Assembly (NCBI RefSeq): GCF_014646515.1 | Contig: NZ_BMNK01000002.1 | Location: forward strand, 703,343 to 767,342 | DNA from: Nonomuraea glycinis | GTDB taxonomy: Bacteria > Actinomycetota > Actinomycetes > Streptosporangiales > Streptosporangiaceae | Reading direction: 5' to 3' | Length of the DNA stretch: 64,000 nt | In this document: positions 23,842 to 31,248 of the stretch, in pieces | How the letters are laid out: the number at the start of each line of letters is the position of its first letter | Position numbering within the stretch: the first letter of the stretch is position 1 | Program-made: the position numbers and the translations under genes | Notes under the pieces: model-generated | Told to the model about the DNA's origin: nothing | Database searches by the model: none | What the model saw: only the letters and a program-made list of their open reading frames with translations

Positions 23842-24867
23842 ATGCGGGCGTACGAGGTGACCCGGTTCGGTGGCCCTGAAGTGCTCCGGCTGGGTGAGCG
23901 GCCCGATCCGCCCGCCGCGGCCGGCGACGTGACCGTGGACGTTCGAGCGGTAGGACTGAACCCGATCGACCTGTTGCAGCGGTCGGGCACCCTCCGGTTC
24001 GCCAATCCGCCGCGCTTTCCCTTCGTGCCGGGGAACGAGTTCTCCGGGGTCGTCACCGCGGTGGGATCGAAGGTGACGTCTGTCGCCATCGGCGACGCCG
24101 TCATCGGCCGCACCGACAAGGCCCGGCTGGGCGCACTCGCGGAGCGGGTCACCATCGAAGCGACTCTCGTGGCCCCCATGCCTCGCTCGCTCGACTTCGC
24201 CTCGGCCGCAGCCGTCCCGCTGGCCGGCACGACCGCTCTCCAGGGCATCCGGGACGCCCTGTCGGTGCGGCCCGATGACCGACTGCTCATCACGGGCGGG
24301 TCCGGCGTCGTGGGCATGTTCGCCATCCAGTTGGCCGCACGCGTGGGCGCGCACACCGTCACCACCGCCTCCGCCGCCAGTGAACCGCTGCTCCGCAGCC
24401 TGGGCGCCGACGAGGTGATCGATTACCGGTCGCGTCCGGTGGACGAGAGCCTGGGCCGGTTCGACAAGGTCTTCGACCTGGTCGGCGGTGCGCAGACCGA
24501 CACCCTCCTGACGTTGGTGTCGGCCGGTGGCCGTCTGGTCTCGGTGTCCTCGACGCCGACTCCCGGCTCCATCCGATACGACTACGCGATGAGCCCCTTG
24601 CGCGCCGCAGCCCTCGAAACCGTCCTGTGGATCGCCACTTTCGGGAAACGACGCCGTGCCCGAAAGGGAAAATCCACCTATCGCTTCCTTTCGATGCGGC
24701 CCAGCAGCGCGGATCTGAAAGAGCTCACCGCTCTCATCGACTCCGGTGACCTGGAGATCATGCTCGACAGCACCTACGACTTCGAGCACGCGGCGGACGC
24801 GTTCGCCCGAGTCGAAACCCGCCGCGCGAAAGGCAAGGTCGTCGTCACGGTGGGCGACACGGCCTGA
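23842..24867 (+). CDS. Zinc-independent NADP oxidoreductase, quinone oxidoreductase type
   Basis: 341 aa of the medium-chain dehydrogenase fold. GroES-like N-terminus (VRAVGLNPIDLLQRSG, FVPGNEFSGVV) without the zinc-ligand cysteines, then the Rossmann motif ITGGSGVVGMFAIQLAA (about 152-168) and LGADEVIDY. Members reduce quinones or activated alkenes with NADPH. The ribosome site is GGGAGG. The TetR gene across the 51-base gap is the likely regulator; together they form a self-contained cassette lying between 35-nt direct repeats. Confidence 0.9.
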   Translation: MRAYEVTRFGGPEVLRLGERPDPPAAAGDVTVDVRAVGLNPIDLLQRSGTLRFANPPRFPFVPGNEFSGVVTAVGSKVTSVAIGDAVIGRTDKARLGALAERVTIEATLVAPMPRSLDFASAAAVPLAGTTALQGIRDALSVRPDDRLLITGGSGVVGMFAIQLAARVGAHTVTTASAASEPLLRSLGADEVIDYRSRPVDESLGRFDKVFDLVGGAQTDTLLTLVSAGGRLVSVSSTPTPGSIRYDYAMSPLRAAALETVLWIATFGKRRRARKGKSTYRFLSMRPSSADLKELTALIDSGDLEIMLDSTYDFEHAADAFARVETRRAKGKVVVTVGDTA

Positions 24868-24875
24868 CGCCGCCG

Positions 24876-24910
24876 GCCCCGTACATCTTCGTGCTGACAC
24901 CCACCACAAC
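24876..24910. repeat. Direct repeat, right copy (flanks TetR/oxidoreductase pair)
   Basis: Right-hand copy of the repeat at 23181. It begins nine bases after the oxidoreductase stop and sits upstream of the small membrane protein gene at 25024, just as the left copy lies upstream of the GAP-family gene. Confidence 0.75.
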
Positions 24911-25023
24911 CCGGGCCGTACGGACGCACGGAGCGAACGGGACACAAGGCGGACGACAGGCCGCCGACCTCGAACCTAACGTCGGGCAGAATCCCGCCCC
25001 CGACACGCGGAGGTCCCCGTCTC

Positions 25024-25464
25024 ATGAGAACCAAGGCCCTCGGCCTGTCGCCGATCGCCATCCTGGCCCTCGCCGCACTCGGCGTCCCCCGGGTGATCGC
25101 GCACGACCTGAGCCTGGTCGGCCCCACGGTCAACGCCCTGCTGGTCTTCCTGCCGATCGCCCTGTGGTTGGCCGTCGTTCTGTGGAAACGCGTCCCGAAC
25201 TCGTTCCTCACCCTGCTGGCCATCGGCACCACCTACGGCGTCCTGCTCGGGCTCACCCACCAGGTGCTGTGGTCGCAGTCCTTCGGCGACACCCCGCCCA
25301 CTCTTGGCGGTAACCTGGCAGGCACCCTGTCACCAGCGACGGAAGCCGTACTGCTCCGCACTTTCGCCTTCGGCAGCAGCCTGCTCACCGGCGTAGGAGT
25401 CGGCGCGGCAACGGGAGCAGTCTGCTGGCTCCTGTCACGCCTGATCCCCGCCCCACGACGCTGA
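25024..25464 (+). CDS. Four-helix membrane protein of unknown function
   Basis: 146 aa, ATG at 25024. Four hydrophobic segments at about 7-27, 34-52, 60-78 and 110-140, separated by short loops; SPIAILALAALGVPRVIAHDL at the start is broken by His/Asp. No family recognised. The weak ribosome site GGAGGTCCCC lies 10-15 bases upstream. The 156-base gap before it contains the right-hand direct repeat. Confidence 0.7.
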   Translation: MRTKALGLSPIAILALAALGVPRVIAHDLSLVGPTVNALLVFLPIALWLAVVLWKRVPNSFLTLLAIGTTYGVLLGLTHQVLWSQSFGDTPPTLGGNLAGTLSPATEAVLLRTFAFGSSLLTGVGVGAATGAVCWLLSRLIPAPRR

Positions 25465-25544
25465 CGCCCGGCTGACCCGCATCATCCTTCAGATCAACGT
25501 ACGTTGTCCCCGGTAGGGCCTTGTGAGCGCTTGCCCGGGTGGGG

Positions 25545-26336
25545 TCACCCCTGGGGAGTCGCTTCCTCTGTCTGTTCGCTCGACTCGTCCGCCCACACGT
25601 TCCGGCCGTTGCTCCACAGCTCGGAGGCGTGGTACGCGAACCGGTCGAACAGGCCGTCAGCCTGGTGCCGGCGTAGGTGGAGCATCGGCGAGTCATGGCC
25701 GACGAGCTTGGCCAGATGAGGGGTCACCAGCATCTCGGAGTCGAACCGGAAGACGCTCATGGCGATGTGCTCGTCGCCGTACCGTGCCTCCACTCCTGGG
25801 ACGTCGCGTAGGTGCTCGATCTCCGACAAGGTGATCCTGATGCGCGTAGAGACGGTCAGGGGGACGTTCTCCACGGTTTCGCGGCGGCGGGTGACGTCGC
25901 TCTCCGGGTCGCCCAGGAGGAACCGGATCTTGCACCCCTGCTGGGCCTTCCGCTTGAGGACCTTGGCCAGATTGGGGTGCTCCAGCCACAGGAAATAATT
26001 CGTATAACCGGCGAATACGATCTCGCTGTCCGCCGCACTGATGAGATTACGCCAAATGGATTTCGGGCAAGCGGAACGATACGGATAAACGGTCAAGACT
26101 TCTCGGTCTGGACCTGTTTTCACCGTATTGCGAATAGCGTCTGGCCATAACACCGCTGTCTCAACTCCTAGTGCCTCCGCGGCGGACCATCGATGCCGCA
26201 GGTGCGGAACGCGGGCCTCGTCCTGCAACCAGCGTTCTACCGTCTTGACGTCCACTCCACACCGATCCGCCAGGTCTTGGCGGGTGACGTGCGCGTCAAG
26301 CATGGCGCGGCGTAGAGCGACATTGGTCACGTACAC
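25545..26336 (-). CDS. XRE-type HTH protein with C-terminal PLD-like domain
   Basis: 263 aa from GTG 26336. An N-terminal helix-turn-helix (1-50: LRRAMLDAHVTRQDLADRCG and VDVKTVERWLQDEA) is joined to a domain of about 180 residues (ISAADSEIVFAGYTNYFLW, GCKIRFLLGDPESDVTRRR, HIAMSVFRFDSEMLVTP). The second half resembles the phospholipase D-like fold used as a ligand-binding module in actinomycete regulators; no HKD motif is present, so it is probably not catalytic. It is divergent from a two-gene operon of small proteins, with a 47-bp nested palindrome between. Lower G+C than its neighbours near 25990-26130. Confidence 0.82.
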   Translation of the reverse strand: MYVTNVALRRAMLDAHVTRQDLADRCGVDVKTVERWLQDEARVPHLRHRWSAAEALGVETAVLWPDAIRNTVKTGPDREVLTVYPYRSACPKSIWRNLISAADSEIVFAGYTNYFLWLEHPNLAKVLKRKAQQGCKIRFLLGDPESDVTRRRETVENVPLTVSTRIRITLSEIEHLRDVPGVEARYGDEHIAMSVFRFDSEMLVTPHLAKLVGHDSPMLHLRRHQADGLFDRFAYHASELWSNGRNVWADESSEQTEEATPQG

Positions 26337-26350
26337 CTCGAAAGGCTGAG

Positions 26351-26397
26351 GACGTCAGGGACGTTTCGCAGCGTAACGCTGTAACGTCCTGGACGTC
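26351..26397. promoter_or_regulatory. Nested palindrome, operator of the XRE module
   Basis: Outer arms GACGTCAGGGACGTT (26351-26365) and AACGTCCTGGACGTC (26383-26397) are inverted with two mismatches; the inner dyad CAGCG-TAA-CGCTG (26369-26381) is perfect and nearly concentric. GACGT-type half sites recur four times. The position between the XRE gene and the divergent small genes makes it the probable binding site of the XRE protein. Confidence 0.7.
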
Positions 26398-26444
26398 TCG
26401 ATAACGCGGTGTAGTTGTCGCGTAAAAGTAAGAATGCTGATCCC

Positions 26445-26660
26445 ATGTCAACACCGGCGATTCTCGAAGACCTTCAAGCGGCCTTTCCTGGATGGTGCAT
26501 CTGGCGTAGCTCAGCGGGGCGCATGTGGGCGACCAGGAATGGGCGGCGCCTGTCCTCGCTGGAGATCTATCACGGCCTCTGCCAAACACTCGACGCCGAC
26601 GACGTCACGCAACTCGCGGAGCAGTTGAAGAACCAGGAAGAGACGGAGAAGGCGCTATGA
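26445..26660 (+). CDS. Small protein of the XRE module
   Basis: 71 aa from ATG 26445; the longer frame starts inside the promoter. Contains LEDLQAAFPGWCIWRSSAGR and MWATRNGRRLS, a Trp/Arg-rich beta-like segment, then a helical acidic C-terminus (TLDADDVTQLAEQLKNQEE). It overlaps the next gene (ATGA). Similar short proteins often accompany XRE regulators in actinomycetes, but the function is unknown. Confidence 0.7.
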   Translation: MSTPAILEDLQAAFPGWCIWRSSAGRMWATRNGRRLSSLEIYHGLCQTLDADDVTQLAEQLKNQEETEKAL

Positions 26661-26908
26661 GCACGTCGCAGGCCGGGCTGGACAAGAGCGCCAGTCGCTA
26701 TCGCCTTGGACTGTCCTGTCTGGAACGGGATGCGGTGCAGCATGCCGTGGCCGCCGACGGGGGGATCAGCCTGTGCGGGGAGCAGGTGTCCCCGCTGCCG
26801 ACCCTTGGCTGGTCCTTGCCGTTCGTACCGACGGTCACGCGAGCTTGCCGGGCTTGTGTCCGCTTGGCGGAGAAGCCGGACGGAGTCGTACCGCATGGAC
26901 AGTCTTGA
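26657..26908 (+). CDS. Small cysteine-containing protein of the XRE module
   Basis: 83 aa, ATGA overlap with the previous gene. ISLCGEQV near residue 36 and TRACRACVRL near 68 give three or four cysteines, including a CxxC, in an arrangement like a small zinc ribbon. No export signal. Likely translated together with the 71-aa protein and controlled by the divergent XRE gene. Confidence 0.65.
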   Translation: MSTSQAGLDKSASRYRLGLSCLERDAVQHAVAADGGISLCGEQVSPLPTLGWSLPFVPTVTRACRACVRLAEKPDGVVPHGQS

Positions 26909-26935
26909 GCGCGGCTGCCGGGGGCAGCCGCGCTC
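26907..26935. terminator. Bidirectional hairpin between convergent genes
   Basis: GAGCGCGGCTGCC-GGG-GGCAGCCGCGCTC, a perfect 13-bp stem with a 3-nt loop, starts inside the stop codon of the small XRE-module gene and ends 12 bases before the DUF4383 stop. It can serve both strands. Confidence 0.8.
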
Positions 26936-26946
26936 AGAAGGACGGG

Positions 26947-27390
26947 TCAGCGGGTGGTGGGGCGGCCTCTGGTGAGGAGGAAGCCGAGGGCCAGCATGCC
27001 GATGCCCAGCAGCAGGTGGAGCCAGTTGTCGGCGCCGTTGAGCGGGACGAAGTTGGCCGCGCTGTCGTGGTCGATCAGCATGCCGTAGAGCCACAGGAGC
27101 AGGTAGATGACCCCGCCGCCGATGAGGTAGTTGCGGGCTCCTGGCACGGTTCTGGCCATCAGGATGCCGGCGACCCCGAACAGCAGGTGCACGATGTTGT
27201 GCAGGATCGAAACCTGGAAGACGCCTAACAGGAGCGCGTCCGAATGGTGGCTGGCGAACTGCAGGTCGTCGAAGTTCGTGGTGACGCCGGGGACGAAGCC
27301 CAGGACGCCGACCAGCAGGAACACCGCTCCGACGACGAGCGCGGCGAGCTGTACGGGAGACCGGGTTGCCGTGCTGCGTGGGGTGACCAT
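26947..27390 (-). CDS. DUF4383 membrane protein
   Basis: 147 aa. Four membrane segments; TNFDDLQFASHHSDALLLGVF in the first loop and VSILHNIVHLLFGVAGI in the second are the typical DUF4383 pattern, as are DNWLHLLLGIGMLALGF and several conserved histidines in or near the membrane. The function is unknown; genes of this family often belong to general-stress regulons. A SigB-like promoter (GACT-N15-GGGTAG) lies 33 bases upstream, and a hemerythrin gene precedes it on the same strand. Confidence 0.9.
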   Translation of the reverse strand: MVTPRSTATRSPVQLAALVVGAVFLLVGVLGFVPGVTTNFDDLQFASHHSDALLLGVFQVSILHNIVHLLFGVAGILMARTVPGARNYLIGGGVIYLLLWLYGMLIDHDSAANFVPLNGADNWLHLLLGIGMLALGFLLTRGRPTTR

Positions 27391-27422
27391 AACTGCTCCC
27401 TTCCGAATTGAGTCACCGCCGA

Positions 27423-27447
27423 CTACCCCTTGATGATCGGGTCAGTC
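27423..27447 (-). promoter_or_regulatory. SigB-like promoter of the DUF4383 gene
   Basis: On the minus strand GACT-N15-GGGTAG, matching the GNNT-N14-16-GGGTA pattern described for Streptomyces SigB-group promoters. The -10 element is at 27423-27428, 33 bases before the start codon; the -35 overlaps the stop of the hemerythrin gene. Confidence 0.5.
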
Positions 27448-28026
27448 TTGTTTGCCCATGGCTTTGCGGATCACGTCGCGGGCCCGGTCCATCATCGCCA
27501 TCGGGGTGCCCACGAGCAGGTTCTTAGTCGCGGACGTGGTGCCGGGGTGCGGGTGGGTGGGGGCCATGGCCTCGGCGGCCTTGACCCCGGCCGCCAGCGC
27601 CCGGCGCTCGGCCTCGCTGGTGTGCGCGCGGAGCTGGGCGAACTCGTAGCGCTCCTCGGCGCGGGCGTGCGCCTCGACGGCGCCGCGCAGCACCAGCAGG
27701 TTCTCCATGAAGTCGGGCGCGTCCGGCCCGGCCTGGTCCAACTGCTGCAGGAGCCGCTTGGCCTGGTCCTCCTCGGTGAGGCGGTCGTTGACGATCCCTT
27801 CGCCGCCGTCGATCTTGGCGCGCGCGTAGGGGTGCACGATCTCCTCCTCCGCCGTCTCGTGTACGGCCAGCAGCCGCACCAGGCGGGTGAAGGCCTCGCC
27901 CCGGCGGTCCGCGGGCGCCCGCTCGACCTCGTCGAACAGATCCCTGATCATCCCGTGCTGCGCCTGGAGCAGGTCGATGACGTCGGTCTCCGCCATTCTT
28001 TCGGGAGCCGTCTTCTGGTAGGTCAT
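27442..28026 (-). CDS. Hemerythrin HHE-domain protein
   Basis: 194 aa from ATG 28026, six bases after AGGAG; an ATG six bases upstream abuts the Shine-Dalgarno sequence. QAQHGMIRDLFDEVE (first His), LLAVHETAEEEIVHP (His-x3-Glu and His) and AHARAEERYEF are the iron ligands of the four-helix HHE domain, which binds a di-iron centre able to sense or carry O2 or NO. The C-terminal 45 residues are basic and disordered-looking (HPHPGTTSATKN). Neighbouring di-iron and stress genes support an oxidative or nitrosative stress role. Confidence 0.9.
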   Translation of the reverse strand: MTYQKTAPERMAETDVIDLLQAQHGMIRDLFDEVERAPADRRGEAFTRLVRLLAVHETAEEEIVHPYARAKIDGGEGIVNDRLTEEDQAKRLLQQLDQAGPDAPDFMENLLVLRGAVEAHARAEERYEFAQLRAHTSEAERRALAAGVKAAEAMAPTHPHPGTTSATKNLLVGTPMAMMDRARDVIRKAMGKQD

Positions 28027-28055
28027 GTCCATCTCCTCTCGAGTACGGCCGGGGC

Positions 28056-28080
28056 CTACCCGCCCGGCGGCCGGCCACGC
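28056..28080 (-). promoter_or_regulatory. SigB-like promoter of the hemerythrin gene
   Basis: On the minus strand GCGT-N15-GGGTAG with the -10 element at 28056-28061, about 30 bases upstream of the ATG. Same spacing as the promoters of the DUF4383, ferritin-like and CsbD genes. Confidence 0.5.
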
Positions 28081-28122
28081 CCGCCCTTACCAAGTCCGGG
28101 CCTCCCCACGGCGAGGCGCGGA

Positions 28123-28147
28123 GATTGTCGCTTATGTCCTCGGGTAG
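28123..28147 (+). promoter_or_regulatory. SigB-like promoter of the ferritin-like gene
   Basis: GATT-N15-GGGTAG on the plus strand, -10 element at 28142-28147. It is about 110 bases before the ATG of the ferritin-like gene, implying a leader of roughly 100 nt. Confidence 0.45.
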
Positions 28148-28256
28148 GCCGCTTGCGGATGGCGCCGCCGCGGTCGTCCGTCGCCCTGGAGGGGGTGCTG
28201 CGGGCGGAAAACAGGCGGCTGAGCCCAGTCGAGCAGGCCAAAGGGGAGCAAGGGAC

Positions 28257-29462
28257 ATGACCTTCAATCCACTGCAGGAGCGGGGCATCCCGCTGGACAG
28301 GCAGCTACGCAACTGGCAAGAGCTGAACGTCATGCCGATCGATCCGGACCACGCCGACCCGTACACCCGCTGCCGCGTCATCACGATGAACGGCATCGAG
28401 GTCGAGGCGATCATGTTCAGCCACCACATGGCGCGGCACTGCCCCGACCTGGAGGTCAAGCGGCAACTGGCCCAGGTCCGCTACATCGAGGCGCAGCAGC
28501 AGAAGGTGGTCAACTGGCTGCTGCCGGGCGTCGCCTCGGTGCTGGAGACGACCATCGCGTACGAGCAGGTCGCGGTCGACCTGACGGCCTGGGTGGCCCG
28601 GATGGAGCCGGACCCGTATCTCATGCAGGCCTACCAGTTCGGGGTGCTGGAGGACTTCGACCACCTCTACCGGTATGCCAACCTGTTCGAGATGATCGAG
28701 CACCGCAAGGCGGAGAAGATCGTCGACAACCTCACCGAGGTGATGCCCGGCCGTCCGACCTACCTGCACCACCGCAATCCCATCGACAACGTACGCGAGC
28801 CGTACGACAAGTCGACCGCGGCGCCGATCTCCAAGCTGCACGCGCTGACCATCATGTCGGCCGAGCAGCAGACCATGAACTTCTACATGAACGTCGGCCC
28901 CACCTACATGGAGCCGATCGCCCGCCAGCTCTACCAGGAGATCGGACTGATCGAGGAGGAGCACGTCACCCACTACGAGTCGCTCGTCGACCCGGGCGAG
29001 AGCTGGTGGGAGATGCTGCTCAACCACGAGTACAACGAGTGCTACCTCTACCACTCCTTCATGGAGACGGAGTCCGACCCCAAGGTGAAGGCCATCTGGG
29101 AGCTGCACCTCAACATGGAGCTGGAGCACCTGCGGCTGGCGGCGGAGCTGTTCAAGAGGCACGACGGCCGCGACCCCGAGCAGGTGTGCGCGCCCGCGCT
29201 GCCCGCGCCGGTCACCTTCGAGCCGAACAAGGCCTACCTGCGCGAGCTGCTCAGCACCCAGATCGACTTCACCACGCTGGGCACCGGCTACGTCCAGGAC
29301 GCCCACGAGCGCTTCGAGAAGATGCAGAACGACATCATGGGCGGCGAGAAGCCCCCGTCGGAGCGCGTCATGCAGGAGAACCGCGACAAGTCCGGCGAGG
29401 AGTACCGGATGGAGACAGAGGGCCCGCACCCTGTCGGCAGCCTGCGCCTTGACCGCCACTGA
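28257..29462 (+). CDS. Ferritin-like di-iron protein of about 400 residues
   Basis: 401 aa from ATG 28257 (ribosome site AAGGGAC); the open frame further upstream includes the promoter region. Four long helices carry Glu/His ligands typical of ferritin-like two-metal proteins: VRYIEAQQQ, VLEDFDHLYRYANLFE, IEEEHVTHYESL and MELEHLRLAAELF. There is no export signal. I know such large ferritin-like proteins only as uncharacterised; catalysis on an organic substrate or iron handling are both possible. The gene is divergent from hemerythrin and ends in a triple 15-nt repeat that also starts the next gene. Confidence 0.72.
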   Translation: MTFNPLQERGIPLDRQLRNWQELNVMPIDPDHADPYTRCRVITMNGIEVEAIMFSHHMARHCPDLEVKRQLAQVRYIEAQQQKVVNWLLPGVASVLETTIAYEQVAVDLTAWVARMEPDPYLMQAYQFGVLEDFDHLYRYANLFEMIEHRKAEKIVDNLTEVMPGRPTYLHHRNPIDNVREPYDKSTAAPISKLHALTIMSAEQQTMNFYMNVGPTYMEPIARQLYQEIGLIEEEHVTHYESLVDPGESWWEMLLNHEYNECYLYHSFMETESDPKVKAIWELHLNMELEHLRLAAELFKRHDGRDPEQVCAPALPAPVTFEPNKAYLRELLSTQIDFTTLGTGYVQDAHERFEKMQNDIMGGEKPPSERVMQENRDKSGEEYRMETEGPHPVGSLRLDRH

Positions 29463-29502
29463 GCGCGTGACGACTGAGCGCGTGATGGCTGAGCGCGTGA
29501 CG
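29458..29502. repeat. Triple 15-nt repeat holding a stop and several starts
   Basis: Three units of (A/G)CTGAGCGCGTGA(C/T)G at 29458, 29473 and 29488. The TGA of unit 1 ends the ferritin-like gene; each unit also carries a GTG, and unit 2 an ATG, in the frame of the next gene, where the repeat encodes (T/A)ERV(T/M). Confidence 0.9.
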
Positions 29503-30207
29503 GCGCGGCCGCGGCCCGGCCGCGTCGATCACGCCAGGACGGAGCGCGCCGCCGGCGTGTCGGCCCGGCTCGTGGCACGCCTGCGCCACGGGCGGGCGCT
29601 GCACCCGCGCGGCCTGATGGTGGCGGGCACGCTCGAAGTCACCGGAGGCGCGGCGTTCGGCGTGCCGGTGCTGGACGTGCCGGGCGAGCACGAGGTGGTC
29701 GCCCGGCTGTCCAAGGGCGGCTCGCTGCCGGGCGGCCTCCCCGACGTGCTCGGGCTGGCCGTCCGGCTGCCTGGCCCGCTCGACCTGCTGCTGTCCACCT
29801 GCGGCGCGGTGCCCTGGCTGCTCCGGCCGAGGACCGGCTTCACCGCCGGCCCGTACTCCTCGCTCGTTCCCTATGACACCGGTACGGGCTCCGTCTGGAT
29901 CGTGGCCTGGCCCGAGGCCCCGGCGACCTCCGCGAACCCGCGGCTGCTGCCGGGCGTGCTCGGCCGGGGTCCGCTGCTGTTCCATCTGCATGCCGTACGG
30001 AAGGACAGAGCCGCGGTGCGGGTGGCGACGCTGCGGGTGCGCACGCCGCGGCCGGAGCTGGATGTGGCCTTCGATCCGGTGCTCAACAGCCACCCGGCAC
30101 TGCGTCAGCCCGGGTGGCTGCGGCGGCTGCGGCGTGGCGCCTACCTGGGCTCACGCCAGGCCAGAGCCGCCGAGGTGGACACGGGGCAGGTCAGTAGCCC
30201 TGGTTGA
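29485..30207 (+). CDS. Catalase-like (heme-domain) protein
   Basis: 240 aa if started at ATG 29485; GTG 29467, 29482 or 29497 and TTG 29449 are in frame, and the repeat makes the choice unclear. VVARLSKGGSLPGGLPDVLG followed by LAVRLPG matches the part of the catalase fold that holds the distal heme side (R-x-SK-G ... D-x-x-G-x-A-x-R) in the short catalase-related proteins of actinomycetes, sometimes labelled phosphodiesterase. PRPELDVAFDPVLNSHPALR near the end lacks the classical heme-ligand tyrosine motif. Probably peroxide-related, given the di-iron neighbours; this is inference. Confidence 0.65.
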   Translation: MAERVTARPRPGRVDHARTERAAGVSARLVARLRHGRALHPRGLMVAGTLEVTGGAAFGVPVLDVPGEHEVVARLSKGGSLPGGLPDVLGLAVRLPGPLDLLLSTCGAVPWLLRPRTGFTAGPYSSLVPYDTGTGSVWIVAWPEAPATSANPRLLPGVLGRGPLLFHLHAVRKDRAAVRVATLRVRTPRPELDVAFDPVLNSHPALRQPGWLRRLRRGAYLGSRQARAAEVDTGQVSSPG

Positions 30208-31246
30208 GCACCACGCCGGCGCCCACCCGGCGCCGCTCGCCGACCTGGTCGACGAGGTTGGCCTGCTTGAAAATGATCGCCACGCCAAGCGCCTCGGCCG
30301 ACGGCACGAACGGGTCACCGGCAGAGCTCCGGCCGAGCGGGACACCGTTGGCGACCAGCAACCGCTCGGCGGCGGGCAGGTCCCGGACGGTGACCGTGTA
30401 GGCGGCGAAACCGGGTATGCCCGGGGGACGCTCGCCTGGCAGGAGGTCGGCCAGCGCGGTGGCGGGGACCAGGGTGATCACCGCTCCAGGCGGGTCGATC
30501 GCCGCTCCAGGCAGGTCGAACGTGCCGGCGGAACCGTCCGGCCGCGCGGCGGGAAGGTCGAACGTGCGCGCTGGGCCGTCCTGTCGCGCGGCCTGTCCGA
30601 GGTAGGCGGCGTACCGTTTCTCGGTCTCGGCCAGGTCCGCGTCGGCGACGCACAACAGGCACCCGGCCAGCCCGATAGCACCGTTGGGATGGTCGGTGCG
30701 CAGCGCCTGGGACGGCGGGTTCTCCGCGAGCCCGACCCTGCCCTCGGGCACGCGGCCTTCCGCGCCGAACTCCAGGAAGCGGACGGGCTCCATCCGGGTG
30801 CCGTCGGCCGTCTCGATGGGGCGCCGCACCGCATGGACCCCGCCGTGGCCTACCCCGCCGGCGTCGAGACGGGCGGTGGCGGCGTCGAGGTCGGGCGCGT
30901 CGATCATGAGAATGTGCACACCCTGGAAGCGCCGGAGGCTCGCGGTGAGGGTGGCGGCGGTGGCGGGCACGGCCTCGACGATGGCGGGCAGCCGGTCGTC
31001 GGGCACGCTGAGCGGGATCGGGCGGGCGTCGCCGGGCATCCGGCCGTCGCCCGCGACGGTGACCAGCTCGATGAAGTCGCGCGGGAAGTACGCGTGCGTG
31101 TTGGCCACGCCGAACGGCTCCGGAGCGGCGCCCGGGGACGTCGGCATGACGGGATAGGCGGGAGCCGGGAGCGTGAAGCCGAGGCGGCGGTAGCGCTCGA
31201 TCGCCTCGCTCATGTCGTGCACGAGATGGCCGATGTGATGAAGCAT
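30191..31246 (-). CDS. VOC/glyoxalase-like domain protein
   Basis: 351 aa from ATG 31246 (MLHHIGHLVHDMSEAIERYR) with GAGAGG upstream. The N-terminal 150 residues fit glyoxalase-like domains: HHIGHLV at the first metal-ligand position, HAYFPRDFIELVT near 55 and GVHILMIDA near 112. A second, weaker module follows from about 190, with an Ala/Pro-rich insertion containing a duplicated (R/G)TFDLP motif. The gene lies two bases behind a TetR gene and its start region overlaps that gene's stop, so it is co-translated and probably the repressor's target. Confidence 0.78.
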   Translation of the reverse strand: MLHHIGHLVHDMSEAIERYRRLGFTLPAPAYPVMPTSPGAAPEPFGVANTHAYFPRDFIELVTVAGDGRMPGDARPIPLSVPDDRLPAIVEAVPATAATLTASLRRFQGVHILMIDAPDLDAATARLDAGGVGHGGVHAVRRPIETADGTRMEPVRFLEFGAEGRVPEGRVGLAENPPSQALRTDHPNGAIGLAGCLLCVADADLAETEKRYAAYLGQAARQDGPARTFDLPAARPDGSAGTFDLPGAAIDPPGAVITLVPATALADLLPGERPPGIPGFAAYTVTVRDLPAAERLLVANGVPLGRSSAGDPFVPSAEALGVAIIFKQANLVDQVGERRRVGAGVVLNQGY

Positions 31247-31248
31247 GA

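Noticed and set aside
23181-24910. Insertion sequence
   Set aside because: No transposase, no terminal inverted repeats; the direct repeats are too long and imperfect for a usual target duplication.
26351-26397. CRISPR-like or phage attachment interpretation of the nested palindrome
   Set aside because: Only one copy, no spacers, no integrase or cas gene; a regulator site explains it better.
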